A stretch of 64,000 nucleotides of DNA from Neolentinus lepideus HHB14362 ss-1 (taxonomy: Eukaryota; Basidiomycota; Agaricomycetes; Gloeophyllales; Gloeophyllaceae), in the NCBI GenBank assembly GCA_001632425.1, contig KV425656.1:23039-87038 (forward strand). The letters run 5' to 3'. The notes under the pieces are model-generated. The model was not told the DNA's origin. It ran no database searches and saw nothing but the letters and a program-made list of their open reading frames with translations. A program made the position numbers and the translations under genes. This document shows, in pieces, positions 1 through 15,972 of the stretch; within the stretch, counting starts at the first letter, position 1; every line of letters begins with the position of its first letter.

Positions 1-888
1 TGGCCTAACATTTGACAGGCTGAAAGGTGTATCTTTCGTGTCCAGGTGGCCCGTCCGCTGGATCATCCACTCCAAGATCCAAGCTAGAGTGTAGAGGATG
101 TCCAGCAAGGAAGGCGCCAGCAGAATGGAAACAAGTATAGAAGAGGACCCGAAATCGGCGTAGCACGAGGACAGGTACGATTTCGCGGTGTGGGGGGAGA
201 GGCAGTTACGGTGCCGAAATACGGAGGTGGCGCAGGTCACAATCGGGTGGCAAGCCGCAACCGGGGCTCTGAGCACGGCGGGTGTCCATACACATGGCGT
301 GGTGTCGAGGCTACAAGCCGAATTACGGACTACATCACACTATGCTAAACGCACAGGGCAGTGGTGTGTGGGTCGAAAAAGAGTGTACCCTACCCAACGG
401 CGAAGGAAAAAGGCACGGAGAGAGAGGGCTGACGCGTCCTGCTGAACCTTAAGAGAAAACGAGAAGCACTAATCACGCAGGCGCTTCCGCCGCATGCACA
501 CCTACCTTGGATGAGCACAAGCTCGAGCCGCTCGTTCATCGCTCCACACCAATGAAACGAGAGGAGTATTGAAAAGCTCCGAGACATACTTAACGACCTG
601 TCCAAGGTAACGGCTATTACCGAAGGAGGTTCAGGCAATTTCGCTCCCCAACTGGCTTGTATGAGACAGCGTCACGACCGCCCGTCGGATTTCAATAATG
701 CTACGGGATGCACCTCATCCGCCTTCGTGTGCCTCAGCCTGTAGTACGTACCGCATCACTGCTTACTGACTATATATGACAGCGCATTTCGCGTGGCAAT
801 CTCAGGTTATGTGAGGAAAACCGACAGACGTGACAGGCAAATGATAGATACGCAACGAGTGCTGGACCCAGGCAGTTCACCATTTGTT
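1..888. other. No gene recognised
   Basis: Short open frames exist on both strands, but none shows a recognisable domain, a convincing start or consistent splice sites. The right part is the presumed 3' flank of CFT1, which is transcribed leftward. I see no repeat or RNA gene. Confidence 0.4.
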
Positions 889-3800
889 TTACCAGGCCCC
901 TCCAATGGTCATCCAATCTCGAAGGACTGTAGTCCTTTCAGTGCCGATCTGTGTAGTCATCTCGTTCTGCCTGTCGACTGGGAGGGCCTCGAACTGTACC
1001 AAGAGGTTGTAGTCCAATACACCTTTAGTGAGCGGTTTTGAAAAATAGTCGTTTCGAACAATTCTGAAGAACAGCATGAGCGAGAGGCTAGTCTTCAGAT
1101 ATGAGTGTCACACAAACCGGAATGTCCTCGGGTTTAAAGCAGCGACGTGCTGTACATTTCGCGTGAGCTGTCCTTGTAGGAGCTGAAGTCTCTTGGCGGA
1201 TGACTCTTCGACAGGGACGATGGCAACGAGGGACCCATCAATGCAGCCTTACTCCATCCCTCAGATCTTGTGTTTCCATTCAGACTGAGTGGAACCTACC
1301 GCAGACTAGTTTGGACTGAGGCAGTACAGGATCCTCCTTCAATCGTCGTGCTATTGTCAATGATGTGGACGTCTGTACTTGCGCATGGAATTCCGTCCGA
1401 CACAGCAGGATCTGGCCATTTTTGGATTCAGGATCTATGCGATGAGAGTCGTCAATGACTGTGCAAGCTGTACCGAAGCGCAGTCTTACCATGCGGATCG
1501 TATTCGTACATCCTCAATATCCCATCCTCGTCGTCCGTGACAATGGAAAGGCTGTTGTCGGCAAAGAGGAAGTTCACACTCGTGACACAGTGATGATGAA
1601 TATCTTTGGCTAGTATAACCAGCTTATACGGATCCTCCTGGAATATCCGGTCAATACAACAATACCACGGAAATTCAGTAATATAGTAGAATCGAGCAAT
1701 TACCTGGAATGCAACAAACCAAACACTCTTAACCCCATCTCCTATCAGAAGCAGATTCTTCAGCGAGCGGAGAGACGTGACGTAGAGACCGACATCTAAG
1801 AATGCCACTCCCACGAGCCGTTCATCCAGATCAAGGGCACGAACGTAGATCTATCTGGTCGATGAGCAAAATCAAACCCGCCCTACAGCATCTTTCTGAC
1901 CTTTTGACCCATAGAAGACACCAGATAACCATTCAAGCCACAAACAGCTGTTACGGGACCTTTCGCATCGTCTCGGCAACGTAGTTTTAACTTATGCAGC
2001 CGTTTCATAGGCGAACCGGGATCAGGGACCACTTCTACAACTTCAAAAACGTATGTCTAGGTGCGTTTTAGTAGATGCAGTAAAAGTTTGGGATGGACTT
2101 CAGACTTACTGCACCCTTGACAGCAAGATCTTCGCCGCGATTGATGGTTGTGCCTACAGCGATGAAGTCCTTACTACCGGTCTCCGTACTCAGTGTCTCC
2201 AGAGGCACGCAGTCCAGGGTGTTCACAAATTCATTTGGTGCAAATTCATACCTATGTCGCGTTTTGAGAGGTAGCAAATATACATACAGTCTACTCACCC
2301 GTCCATGACTGTCCATGTTTCTGGAGATATCAGCTCCAGGGACGAACAGTCGCACATGGGATACGCCACATTCGGAGCTAGCGAATCACGCAAGTTATTA
2401 GGGAAATATCGGCCTTCAACAGGGGTCGCTCACCATCCGGTTCCCAAAGGCAATTGCCGTCGTCGTCGTAAGTAGTGAATTTCGCTTGTCTTACATTTGA
2501 AGCCACAAGAAGCGAGGTAGATGATTCATAGACGACGTGAGAATATGCCTGGCTACGCGGCACGAACCTAGAAGGCAGGTCCGTGGCGACCTGAATATCC
2601 GGCATCCACTCGAGCAAACTCGGGCCCTGAAGGAAGGTGAGCTACGTCAGAGTTACATGGGAGTTACGGACCTCATCGGAGTATAGAAGAAAGTCCCCTT
2701 TTGATTCCCATAATGAACACGCGGTGAAGGCGTGGACAACATTATGACCCGAGCTATGAATTCGGACTCCGCTTTTGTCGGTAGCTAATATCCAAGATGG
2801 ATGATCTCCAGTGAAGAAAACACCTGAAAGGACTACGCCGGGTGAAGGAGAGGTAACAAACGGAATGAGGTGGCGGGAGATTTTCTTCTGCTCGGCCAAG
2901 ATCGTCTTCTCCGTCTCTTCCATCCGTTGAATATCGAACGCTCGAGACGCAACCTTGACAAACTGCAACATGAGGAGTGAGGAACGTGCTGCTTGAGGTT
3001 CTTCCGGTGATTGATCTAGTCGGAATGCCTCATAGATGCCCAATTGTCCCGAGCGCAAAAATACCTAGTTCTTGCTTAGCTGAGAAGTTCTAGTAATAAC
3101 AGATGACTGACGAAAAGATGAGACTTTGGAGAAGTTTCCCCTAAGGGTGCCATCAAGATTTGCTCAATATCCAGTTCCTGTGGCTTTCGCGGAGGATCTT
3201 GAGGTGTGGACAGTGCAGGAGGGTCGAATGAATCAACGAGGACGCTTTGCAGGGTGGCTATAGCAGTCGTTGAGAACGCCAGAGTCAATTTTGGCAGCGT
3301 CCAAATCTGAGATAAGTTAATGAAGGGAAGCGCAAGAGATTCGAGAGTGCAAACCTCCATAACGCCTTGCGGCCGGACAAGTAGAAGCCACTGAGTTTTG
3401 GTACCGGAGTTGAGGACCGTGTGCAATGTCGTAGTGGCCGGTGTATCCGCACCATTGGTGCTTTTGCTTTGAGATCGGGTCGCCGCTTGAGTTTGGAAGA
3501 GACCAGTGGAATCGGCGAAGAAACAACCAGTGAGATAGCGTGAAGTCTGCAAACTGTTAGGAATATCTCCACCAGTAATGAACATAAAACTAACCTTTTC
3601 ACCCATCGGAGACATGTCCTTCCGTCTGATTTTTCCTCGCTCTGGCTCACCGATGAACAGACCCAGAGAATCGTCCTCCCTCAGGATCAGTACGAAAGGA
3701 TCGCATATGCTGCAGTACCGAATTTTGGATCTGCTCATCTGGTTCTCCAGGTCCTTGATAATCTGACGCTCCGTACCATCTACACACAGTCAATAAATGC

Positions 3801-6410
3801 GTTAAGAATTTGTACATATTTTCACTCGCCAGGTTCTAGCACACGGATAGCATTCGTCATCACATGTAAAATTGCTGTTCGACCAAAGAACGGTGCGGCA
3901 CCGATTGTCGTGCCGGGAATCCGAGTAGTGATAGTTATATCCGTTTTCGCTGTCCTCGTAGCAATCTACAGCTATTCAGTAATTGCCATAATCATATCGA
4001 CTTTCTCGACTTGCTTACACGGGAGAGTCCTGGAGACGGGTTGGCGTCCGTGCTGACGATGATCGTGTCGTTTTCCATCTGATTTGCAGCCTTTTCATAC
4101 GACGCGCCGTTCATTTTCAGAGGCTGGCGAACAGGCAATGCCCACATTCCGCGACCACCCCCAATCGCGTGAAGTTTGCGCTTAACACGAGTAGGCAGGT
4201 CTCGCTAATGTTAACCGTTTTAGACACTGCTACCGGCCAAGTACACGTGACGAAGTGCATACCTGGAAGAGAGTAAAGCCGCCCATTATACCAGCACCTG
4301 TCGCTGCTACCAGCTCGGGTACGGCACGGTCCTGCATGACGATAGAACGGAGCTTAAAGGTCATATTGTCAAAGAGATATCTGGATACATACGCCATTCT
4401 TGGTGACAGAGAATGCCAGATCAGAGATAGAGCCATGAGCAGGTAACGTGTCGCACAGAGAGAGGTGGACGACAGAGCGCTTTTTGACATTGTCAGCGGA
4501 GCCGTTGACGTGCCCGTTCGAGGACACAGCGGCATCCTGGGTCGACTCGCCATAGAGGTCTAAGAAACGTCAGTTGCATTAACTAGCACACCTCAAATAT
4601 TGTGTCCTGCCCACCTTCCTCTTCGTCTACATCCATTCTATCTACCGCTGGCACGACGGCAGCAGGTGACGAAGCGCTGTCCATCTCCTCCGTAATAATC
4701 TCCTCAACCCTCGACGCCTTCAAAAGTGTCGAAGGACCGACAGCACTGGCGACGAAAATGTACTCGTCTCCAACCTTTCTGATCGCAGAGGGAATCGTAG
4801 TCTGCGCTAACGCAGGCGCCATGGACAGCCTCGATACAGACTTGCCGTCCAACACTAACTCCACTGGGTACACTAGTCCATCGCGCAGCACCAGGAACAG
4901 CATCCGTTCATCGGCAAATATGCACCGACTGCCCTCCAGTTGTAAGATGTGATTTACCTCGTCATCGGATAGGTTCGGGAGCGGCAAATCGGAGACTCTG
5001 GACTGCCAGCCATTCACGGGCAGGGCAATTTTGCGCGCCGTAGGATCGATATAAATGACAGAGTTACTTGTGAGCACCACGACTCCGCCCAACGACGCAT
5101 TGCAGGGTAGAAGTGTTGTGCTGTCGTAGGGCAAATTGTCAACGACATTAATGACGGGATATGACCGGGTCACCAGGTCCAATGTGAAGATGAACAGTTT
5201 CACTGTGTCTTTATATTCTTTGAGGCGTCTGATGCGTCTGTCAGTAACTACTGCAGAGAAAAGGAAATGACGCTTACCCTGTCCAAGTCTGCTGCGGCTG
5301 AAACAGTACAGCTATGGTAGGATTGTTAAACCCCGGGAGGAATACGTAGTCTATCACATTGTGTACCCGTTCGTCGACATCCGTGATCAGGTCGAGGATG
5401 AAACTCGGTGAATAGGGCACGTCCCTGCAAACAGTTAATTACCGGGAGTGTGAAGCAAGGACAAGACTGTACCGTATCTGACTCTGGTCTTGGTCCATGA
5501 CATCCAGCTCCGCCTGGCTCTGATAGAACGGGAGTATGGCAATGGCGTCATTCGGAAGTGAGAGTGCCGCACAGCGCGAGAGTGGATCTACGCGAAGCTG
5601 CGATCGGAAGAGCGGGGCATCGAGGGACATCTGGGCCAACGTCAGTTCACGCGGAAGCCGTCCCGGGCTGCGAGCGCACCAGCTGGGGAGCACGTTCATA
5701 CGTGTGTATTGAGACGGTTATGAGATCTTGGATCGCTGTCGACCATTCCAGCAAGGCCACCTTATATGGATGTCAGTGGTGCAAGCGCTCGAAATAAGTC
5801 CAGCCAACCTTGGCGTCTTTGAAGGACACGAGAAGTCGATCCAACTTGTCTTCGAGTGTGGACATGATTTTGACGGATTCCATGCCCGTGACTGTACCAT
5901 GCAGGCGGTGTTCGCGGATGAAGTACATGCGAGTACGGATATTGGCGTACGCATTGTCATTCTGACCGGTGGGCTGCAGAGCAAGTCAGATCAGGCTCAG
6001 CGCTTACAAGGGCAGTCAAGTTTGCAGCTCATCATATATTCGAAACAGAAGTAATTAGAGCAACACAAACAAAGTATGCAAATCACCTTCGCTGCTCCTA
6101 CATTCACAAATCCCTCGCCCTGTTCATCCATTTCTACTTCTCCTTCCACTGCCTCCGTGCCTCGCCTGACCTTCCCTCTTCTTTCACGTTCATCTTCTAT
6201 GCCATCAGGAACCAGCGATGGCTCCTCTCTTACTTCAAATATCCGCAAGATGTTGGAACGCGCCACCACGACATTGCAGAGCGCTCGCGCCGTGAATTCC
6301 TGTCGTGCGGTAGCATTTGGCGGGGTAGGTAGAACGTAGGGGGTCAAATGAAGGCTGGTTGCAAACTCTACTCCACTGGCAGGGAGAAGCTCTTGCCGCA
6401 AAGCTTGCAT
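889..6410 (-). CDS. CFT1: CFT1, CPSF160-like subunit of the mRNA cleavage and polyadenylation factor
   Basis: Large nuclear scaffold of the pre-mRNA 3'-end processing complex, where family members position the poly(A)-signal-binding subunits. The gene is split into many exons that read as one family from end to end. The N-terminus MQALRQELLPASGVEF starts at 6410 and is followed by CNVVVARSNILRIFEVREE (about 6280). The first beta-propeller continues with LPYDSTTLLP and GGVVVLTSNSVIYID (about 5040-5140). The C-terminal CPSF-A region includes VNFLFADNSLSIV (about 1560), LLCRTEFHAQVQTSTSLTI (about 1370-1420), QLTRNVQHVAALNPRTFR (about 1130-1180) and IGTERTTVLRDWM before a stop at 889. Upstream Met codons exist (6575), but 6410 matches where family members begin. 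Exon boundaries are only partly resolved. It is divergent to the gene at 7073. Confidence 0.9.
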
Positions 6411-7072
6411 TCCTTTCGCAATAGGAGATTCTGTATGTTCGACTCGTATTCGAAAGTAAAGAGAGCCCGCCACACTACTAGTTAGCAGTGAAGGAACTGT
6501 AACTGTCACAGTACTGTCACATACATGCGGTGATGCCGGTGAGGCAGCTGAGGCTAGCTCGGGTCGCTCAACCATTCAAACGTTCAAGCTTCAAGCTTCA
6601 AATGTTGCACTTGATGCATGATGAGGTGAGAGGAAACAGCGGACTCATGAATCAGTTTTTAGACTGGCATTGGTATGGCATTGGTCGTTCAATCACGCAT
6701 ACTATGGCTTTCAATATTAAATCGGAAGATTTTCTATGGCAAGACGACAGCCTTATATCCACTCTCGTCGCATCCTACTTTCCTTCAGGCCGATGCGTTC
6801 AAAAAGCACAAGGCATGCTGTGGAGCGGATCAATGTTACCACTAGTCTTAGATCCACGACCTACTGTTCCGACACCGTATCTAAGTTTCACATGCCGTAT
6901 GAATTGATTGCTGAAGCTTCTCAGTCTGGGCTCATTGGGAGGGCGTGAATGTCATGCATCAGCCAGCAGTGCGTCGTGGCAGGAGCATGACATGAGTATT
7001 CTTCCGAGGATTGAGGAGCGTGGTTCCATATAACCACGCTAGCGACCCACTTCCGTCCTTAGGTCACTTACG
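6411..7072. promoter_or_regulatory. Divergent intergenic region (CFT1 / gene at 7073)
   Basis: About 660 bp between two genes transcribed away from each other, so it should contain both promoters. Open frames here (for example 6530-6907) have no recognisable content. No specific transcription factor site is claimed. Confidence 0.4.
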
Positions 7073-8735
7073 ATGTTCTCCTCGCTGGGTTTCGGTTCAA
7101 GAGGACGAACTGCTGCTAAGGTTCGTTCCTATTCCATTGTCGTCGTCATTCCGCGATACTAATAATATCTCTGAACAGACGTCCAAGGGGCTGGCTAACT
7201 TCTTCTCGACTGGCTCGACTGTCAATCCCCCGCCTGCGGCTGCGAAACTAGAGCTAACGTATAGTCGCCATGGAGAGCCTGCCCAAGGCAAGGATCGGGC
7301 ACCGACGTCAGGCGGTGCCACCGCTGGATCTCTTGAGGCTAAACAAACCAAGGGACCAAGCAGTCAGGCGCTGCATCCCCCGATCAACGTCGATGAATAC
7401 ATATACCAACGTCCACTGGCTCCTAAGCTCGACATCTCGGAGAGTATCGACTCTCTGAGATGTGAGTCGGGATCTATATTTGACATTAGTGCGAACGTGG
7501 ACTCCTACATTGCCTTACCGGTCGATGTGACGGACACGTCCGACGCCACGAGCAGCACTTCGTCGCCTCCATCACCATCACCGCTGGCTCGACCAAGGAC
7601 ATCATCGGTCTCTGCGCCGACACCAAAGCCTGTCCTGGTGTCGGGATCGCATCCGTCTGGACCGGCCTATGCCCGTCACCCGCCTACCGCGCCTCCGCCT
7701 CCTCAAGTCGGACCCATCATCCCGTCTCGTGTCGCTGTCTACGTCCCCATCCGTTCAGATCCTAGATTCCCTCCTGGTCGGGAAGTGTCCCCCGAGAGGG
7801 GTCGAGAGGCTACAAGGATTGTCAGGACATCACCACAATCTACCTCATTATTCGCATTCCCCACCGGTGGTGAGATCGATGAAGTGCAGGTCGCACGACC
7901 AGGGACATCCGCTGGACCTCGTCCCCGGAGGATGAGCAGAGATCAGCCGATGACTCAGCCGATTCCGATCCCAGGGCCTCAGCGACGAGGCTCAGGCGAC
8001 AGGCCCGCCCTCCGGCTGGAGACAGATCGGGTGTCTCCTTCGCGGGACACCACTTATGCAGAAGTACAATATCAATCCCCTGCTGCAGGACCGCCAACTG
8101 CACGCCCTAGGCTTGATTCGATTGACTATGCTGCAAAGCATTATCGTCACGAGCCTCCTGGCTTGGGGCCGTCCGTATCCATCAGCTTCCCCAAGGGCCC
8201 TGAGACGAGCATGTCTGCGCCAGCTGCATCCGGCAGTGGTCCGCTGACGGTTTCTCGTCGTACCGATCAAGAAGTGCTGCCGTCTCGTCCGAGGAAGGAA
8301 TCGGAAGCACGGGACGCTCGTAGTGCTGCGAGCACGAGTCCGCCTCAAGGGTCGGGTCCGAGCCGTCAATCTTCAACTAACAGTGTGCAGACTGTTCGAA
8401 GTGTTCGATGGGACGAGAATCTGATTTGTCCATCCCCGATATTACCCAGTCAGAGGAGACAAGGTTGGTTCAATCGTCGCGGGTAAGTACTGAATCATGT
8501 CCTCTCTGTGTCGGAAATGGATGGTACTGAACACTTGGTGCTTAGCGATCAGCTTTGGACAAACGACGGCAAGTTCAAGTCCCCTCCCGTTGAGGAGCAG
8601 TATCCTGCGGACCTTGATGGTTACCCTGAGGCCGGACAGGGTTGGATGAATGAACAAGGTGTTCGCATTGACATGCAACACCGTTTAGTGCCCAAAGTGC
8701 CTGCGCGCTCCGCTCTAAAACGGGCAACAATATGA
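7073..8735 (+). CDS. Proline/serine-rich protein of unknown function, 3 exons
   Basis: Not recognised. The start is a mini-exon at 7073-7120 encoding MFSSLGFGSRGRTAAK. A 58-nt intron (7121-7178) with a CTAAT branch-like site joins it to TSKGLANFFSTGS. Unspliced reading gives a false start at 7011 in another frame. A second intron at 8483-8545 restores the frame from NRRG to DQLWTNDGKF. The three exons total 1,542 nt and encode 513 aa. The middle is low-complexity, rich in Pro, Ser and Arg, and looks disordered. The ends look more constrained: WDENLICPSPI, then a GWFNRRGDQLWTN segment and a C-terminal stretch with PPVEEQYPADLDGY. There is no signal peptide or membrane segment. It is probably a conserved fungal protein with short structured motifs in a disordered chain. 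Confidence 0.75.
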
Positions 8736-8876
8736 CTATATATTCATAATGCTAAGAAAGCTAAGGCACATGCACCACTCTCGCCTATCATATCCTGCAT
8801 GATGGCTAATTTACACGCAGTAGGTATGGCCAGTATCATATTCCTTCCTAGTACAGGTTGCTAGTACGTCTTCGCT

Positions 8877-11924
<3,048 letters not shown>

Positions 11925-12077
11925 AACACGAGAGAGAACGCGTCTTGCACGCGTCGCGAGACACCTTTGTGGGGGTAGAAGGCAGATCTAAGTGGGCTTG
12001 ATACGCCACCTAAATGCGACTTAGTAGACAAGTGGCAACATCTAAGCACTGGCGGCATTTTCCCATTTGAGCTTGCT
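11925..12077. promoter_or_regulatory. Short bidirectional promoter region (RecQ / E(z)-like 1)
   Basis: Only 153 bp separate the chosen start of the leftward helicase gene from the rightward SET-domain gene, so the two probably share promoter sequence. No individual element is identified. Confidence 0.4.
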
Positions 12078-14794
12078 ATGCACCGAACTGCAGCCTCGAC
12101 CGCCTATTCTGTCGATTCGTCAGAGTCTTCACTCACCAATGACAGCTCTAATGGATGCGATCTAGAAGGATTAATCGAGTTCGTATTTCATGCAGTCTGG
12201 GAGGAGTTCTTCGCTTGGAAGCGGGACACTAGCCAGGACGAACTGAAACAGTTGGCTCGTTCAAGAACCTCTAGGGAGTGTTGTCAAACAGTCTACCCCC
12301 TGATCGCTTATCCGGAGGGCTTGTCGAATACTGTGCCCAGTGTGCATGACGACTCTGGCTTTCAAGCATGGGAGTACGACGACGGAGATTTAGGTGTTCA
12401 TACACGCAGAACACTCATACCAGATGTTTTGATGATCTCGAGAGGATTGAAGGATGCTCTTCAGCCTTACGAATCCAATACTCCCTCCTTACGCAACATG
12501 TTCCATGGAGATGACCCAGACAACATGCCGTTCATGCCATTTGCTGACGATCCTTCCTTCGATGGCGGAGAGCATCAACGTCACTATAAGACCTTGTCGT
12601 GGCAAAACGTACTGTTTGATCCTGACTGTATGTGAAACGCACTCCAACTTTCCACATCAAACGAATTTTACCACAGTACACATCGTCGTACTTGAAACCG
12701 CAAGGAGACTGCTTCATGAACATGCTGTGTCAGCTGAAGCAGTCGATGCGACCAATATTCTGCCTATGCCTCTACTGAGTGTGCCTGGCAAACGTGGTGC
12801 TTTAGAGCAGAGCTTACTACGGTGAGCATCTCCTATGTCGGTGGTATTTTAGCTTCATGCCATTGCAGCGATTATCCTTCGTGGTCAGGTTCTTTTCCTG
12901 GACAGCCAATTTCCCACTTGAGTGTACCGGATTTCGCAGATCTGCATGCCCGAATATCTAGTTCAGTGCGACATTTCTGCCCAAACATCAATTGCGTCGA
13001 CCCCTACTGTCCTACGCATAGTGTGTGCTACTATATATACGTCCTGATTTTCTTTTCCAACACGTGCAGTCGAGATTTGTACCGTGCCTACCCTGCAAAT
13101 CGCTCGACTATTGAATGATGAGATGCGTACTCAGGTCATGGGTTCTTGTGGAAAAGATTGCTTTCTGCACGAACATGAAGCGTCTCCAGTATGCCGCCCA
13201 CTCCGTCTTTCTCTCCGTAGCTCTCAATCTCGTCTAGATACCCTCTGCCTGGAGTCAGAATGTTCTGAACGACTTTGCGTCTATCATCCAACTGATGCCT
13301 GATACATCGCCTTGCGATCTTGCGATCATATGCCGTAAACCGTGTTGGGAGGGAAGTTCAAATTTTGATTCTGTAGTGCGAGAAACTCATGGCTAACTTG
13401 ATATTTCTGTAGGTCTTCAGGCAACGCGCAATTCTACTCCCAGACCAGAAGATAGAGGCCGCACAACAGGCTGTCCTGAAGTTCTCAGCAGGAGAAGGAG
13501 CGTCTGTCGTATTTCATAACTCATCCGCTTCGGCAGCTGTCAAGAAGGTCTCTAGGGAATCAAAAAGTCGAATCGTCCCGTAAGTGATATAGTAAATAAA
13601 TGGTTCATCTTCAATCATATCGTAACCTGTAGGTGTGGACCCTGCCGACATGTGGGATCGTGCACCGAGTACATCAAATCTCGAGATGGATCCGTCCGTC
13701 AACACTGCGTTTGCGCTCTGAACAAAACCTATTGCGAACGCAATTGCGGCTGCTCTGCAGAATGTCGTGACTCTGCTCCTTTCGCTCCAAATTGTAAATA
13801 CTCATGAAGGCATTACGTATTTCATAGGTGAAGTACGATGGTCTGGATGTACATGTTCCCGGCGTGCGGGTGTCTGCATTAGCAGTCATTGCCCCTGCGT
13901 TAGGGAAGGCCGCGAATGTGACCCGGAGCTGTGCCTCAAATGCGAAGCTAGGTATGCTGTCGCAATACATTTCAAATGGCTTCTGTGGCTGACGTGCCCT
14001 CATCGCATTTTCACGTAATGCAGAGGTGCGTTTTGAGACCCCATGAACAGAAACATGGAAAACGTGACATTTACTCTTTCCATTCACTTGAGATGCGAAG
14101 CGAAATATCTGCCAGAACGCGCAAATCCAGCAGGGACGTCGGAAACGGCTCTCCGTCAAGACCAGCCGATCTAACTATGGCCTTGGAGCTTTCCTCGACG
14201 AATCAGCCAGGCATGGTGATTTGATTGGCGGTATGTGGAGTTCGTTAATTCTATAGTCCGCTCCTAATGGGGCGATTATTCTCCGTCAGAATATGTCGGC
14301 GAAATTATCTACGAGCCGACTGTGCAAAGCCGAGAGTAAGCGCCTAATTTATCTCTCTTATTGACGACCAACTCAACCGCTTTTGCCCGAAAGGGATGTT
14401 GCCCAGCACCGTCGACGAAACTATGTTTTCGAACTAAATGAGACGTTCTCTCTGGATAGCTCGAATGTAGGGAACGAAACCCGTTTCATCAATCATTCGA
14501 GTACAAACGCAAATTGCAAGGCTTTAGGTGGGCCGATTCTCCTATATCTGTAAGCGCAGGACCAACCACAGCCATTTCGCAGTGATCTTGGTGAATGGAG
14601 AGCATAGGATTGGAGTATACGCCAGTGAGTTGGCTAGATTGTTCATGTAGCTCCAGATCCCCAGCTCACGAAGTGTAGCGAAAAGCCTTGGGTCTGGAGT
14701 CGAATTACGACTCAATTACGGGTCACAATTCTTCGTCAACACATCACGGGAAACCACACCTCCTCTGCTCCGTTCGAACTCTCCCAGTGTGTAA
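12078..14794 (+). CDS. E(z)/EZH2-like histone methyltransferase, copy 1 (CXC + SET)
   Basis: Predicted catalytic subunit of a Polycomb repressive complex 2, methylating histone H3 Lys27. This is inferred from the domain order, which is seen directly. The N-terminal part (12078-12630) is acidic with no named domain. A cysteine-rich CXC domain follows at about 13633-13950, with RCGPCRHVGSC, HCVCALNKTYCERNCGCSAEC, WSGCTCSRRAGVC, HCPCVREGRECDPELC. After CQNAQIQQGRRKRL comes a complete SET domain: SNYGLGAFLDESARHGDLIG, EYVGEIIYEPTVQSR, HRRRNYVFELNETFSLD, the pseudoknot motif RFINHSSTNANC (14481-14510), VNGEHRIGVYA and ELRLNYG. The stop is at 14792-14794. The frame is carried through several short introns. 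The tip motif is NYG rather than the more common DYG. The 3' end converges on cupin 1. Confidence 0.88.
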
Positions 14795-14852
14795 TGATAG
14801 CGGACAAATGAATGGCGAAAGATTCGGGTCCATCCAGAAATATATCTCCAAC

Positions 14853-15347
14853 CTACAGAATAACATTCTCTGGAACAACCCAGGTCTTCAACCCATCTCC
14901 CGTTCGATCAACAACTAATCTCATATCGATCTGCGGATAGTAACAAACGTCCATCACTTCCCTGCTTCCCCCAACCAGATAAACCACTTCTCCCTCGCCT
15001 GACTTCATTGAATGCGCGATTTTCGAACTTGCGCGGAATGCAAAGAAATCGCCATCCTTAAGCGGTTCTTCCTTAACATCCTTCTTCCCCTCCTTGATGC
15101 ACATCACAGCGCCCTTCCCCGCACTCAGGATGTAGACCCACTCTTCGTCGTTATTGTGCCAATGTAAGACCGTGCTCTCGTTGTTCGGAGGTAGGCGGAT
15201 GAGGTGCACCGCCGTCTTGGTGAGCCCAGTCAGGTCTCCCAGGCGCACCTGCTCGCGGTGGACTTTGGGGTTTAATCCGTGTGAGCCCGCCTCGAAGACG
15301 AGGTCTTCGGCGTGAAGGAGGTAGGGCTTCTGATTGGATGAAGACAT
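14853..15347 (-). CDS. Cupin-domain protein, copy 1
   Basis: Small single-exon cupin of about 164 aa. It contains the metal-binding cupin 1 motif HWHNNDEEWVYILSAGKGAV and a cupin 2 region, GDFFAFRASSKIAHSM, then VVYLVGGSRE. Such proteins bind a metal in a beta-barrel. The reaction cannot be assigned from sequence alone. The start at MSSSNQKPYLLHA is preferred because the other two copies begin MSSS at the same place; an in-frame Met at 15368 would add seven residues. The closest relative in the window is copy 3 (48998), which shares VHREQVRLGDLTGLTKT. The gene converges on the E(z)-like gene. Confidence 0.85.
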   Translation of the reverse strand: MSSSNQKPYLLHAEDLVFEAGSHGLNPKVHREQVRLGDLTGLTKTAVHLIRLPPNNESTVLHWHNNDEEWVYILSAGKGAVMCIKEGKKDVKEEPLKDGDFFAFRASSKIAHSMKSGEGEVVYLVGGSREVMDVCYYPQIDMRLVVDRTGDGLKTWVVPENVIL

Positions 15348-15460
15348 CGTCTGAACAGTACGTTTCACGGGTGATGTTGAACTGTCCGCACGCTGCCTGT
15401 GTGCTATGCCTGACCCTTATAACAAATTTAAGGACCCCGAGCTGATGGAGATAGAGTCAT

Positions 15461-15520
15461 TGCGGTGATGCGTTCGCTCCGATCAATGAGGGTGACTCCC
15501 AAGGGCCCAATAATGACTCA
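15461..15520 (-). promoter_or_regulatory. Upstream block shared between cupin 1 and cupin 3
   Basis: The + strand reads TGCGGTGATGCGTTCGCT, then ATCAATGAGGGTGACTCCC and a second TGACTCA. A near copy (TGCGGTGATACGTTCGCT, then ATATGAGGGCGTCCC) lies upstream of cupin 3 at 49640-49677. TGACTC(A) resembles the Gcn4/AP-1-type bZIP core. It may be a regulatory block retained after duplication, or just residual duplicated sequence. Confidence 0.45.
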
Positions 15521-15972
15521 CTCTGGACTACTTGTACCTGGGCGCTAGACGTGACGATGCCGATGTGCACGTCGTTAATAATGTGTACAGCTGTTTGCAA
15601 AACGATAGAGCCATCCCTGATTTATGCTCATGGAACGCCCGCCACCCAGAGCAAGCCATCCAAGGACCCACCACTCCGCACTCGAGCACCACCGAGAGCT
15701 CTGAGATGGGCGTTAGCCGTTTTGGATAGGCAATCCCTCTCTCTCAGCTTGCCTTCGGGGCCTTTCGGATTATGTTGTGGTCGTTTGGCTAGGAAGCTGG
15801 CTTCGCATCCGAGATGTTGTCCACCAGTGCACTTTGCAAACAGTTCGGCCCTGTTCCGCATGACACTGGACCCGGTAATGTTCCGGATGCTAACTGCCTA
15901 CAATATAAACATGGGGTCTGAGAGTCACATCCTACTGTATCGACAGGAACCTAGAAGCCGGTGTCGTATAAC
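15521..15972. other. Spacer between cupin copies 1 and 2
   Basis: About 450 bp. The frames in this stretch are not supported by domains or splice signals. It contains distal upstream sequence of cupin 1 and the 3' flank of cupin 2. Confidence 0.4.

Noticed and set aside
7011..8486. 491-aa frame starting at 7011
   Set aside because: The first 36 codons are upstream sequence and the frame at 7121-7178 is an intron. The spliced start at 7073 gives a better N-terminus and the same downstream frame.
11925..12058. Upstream start for the RecQ gene
   Set aside because: It would leave 19 bp to the divergent gene, and family members begin near the coiled-coil start chosen here.
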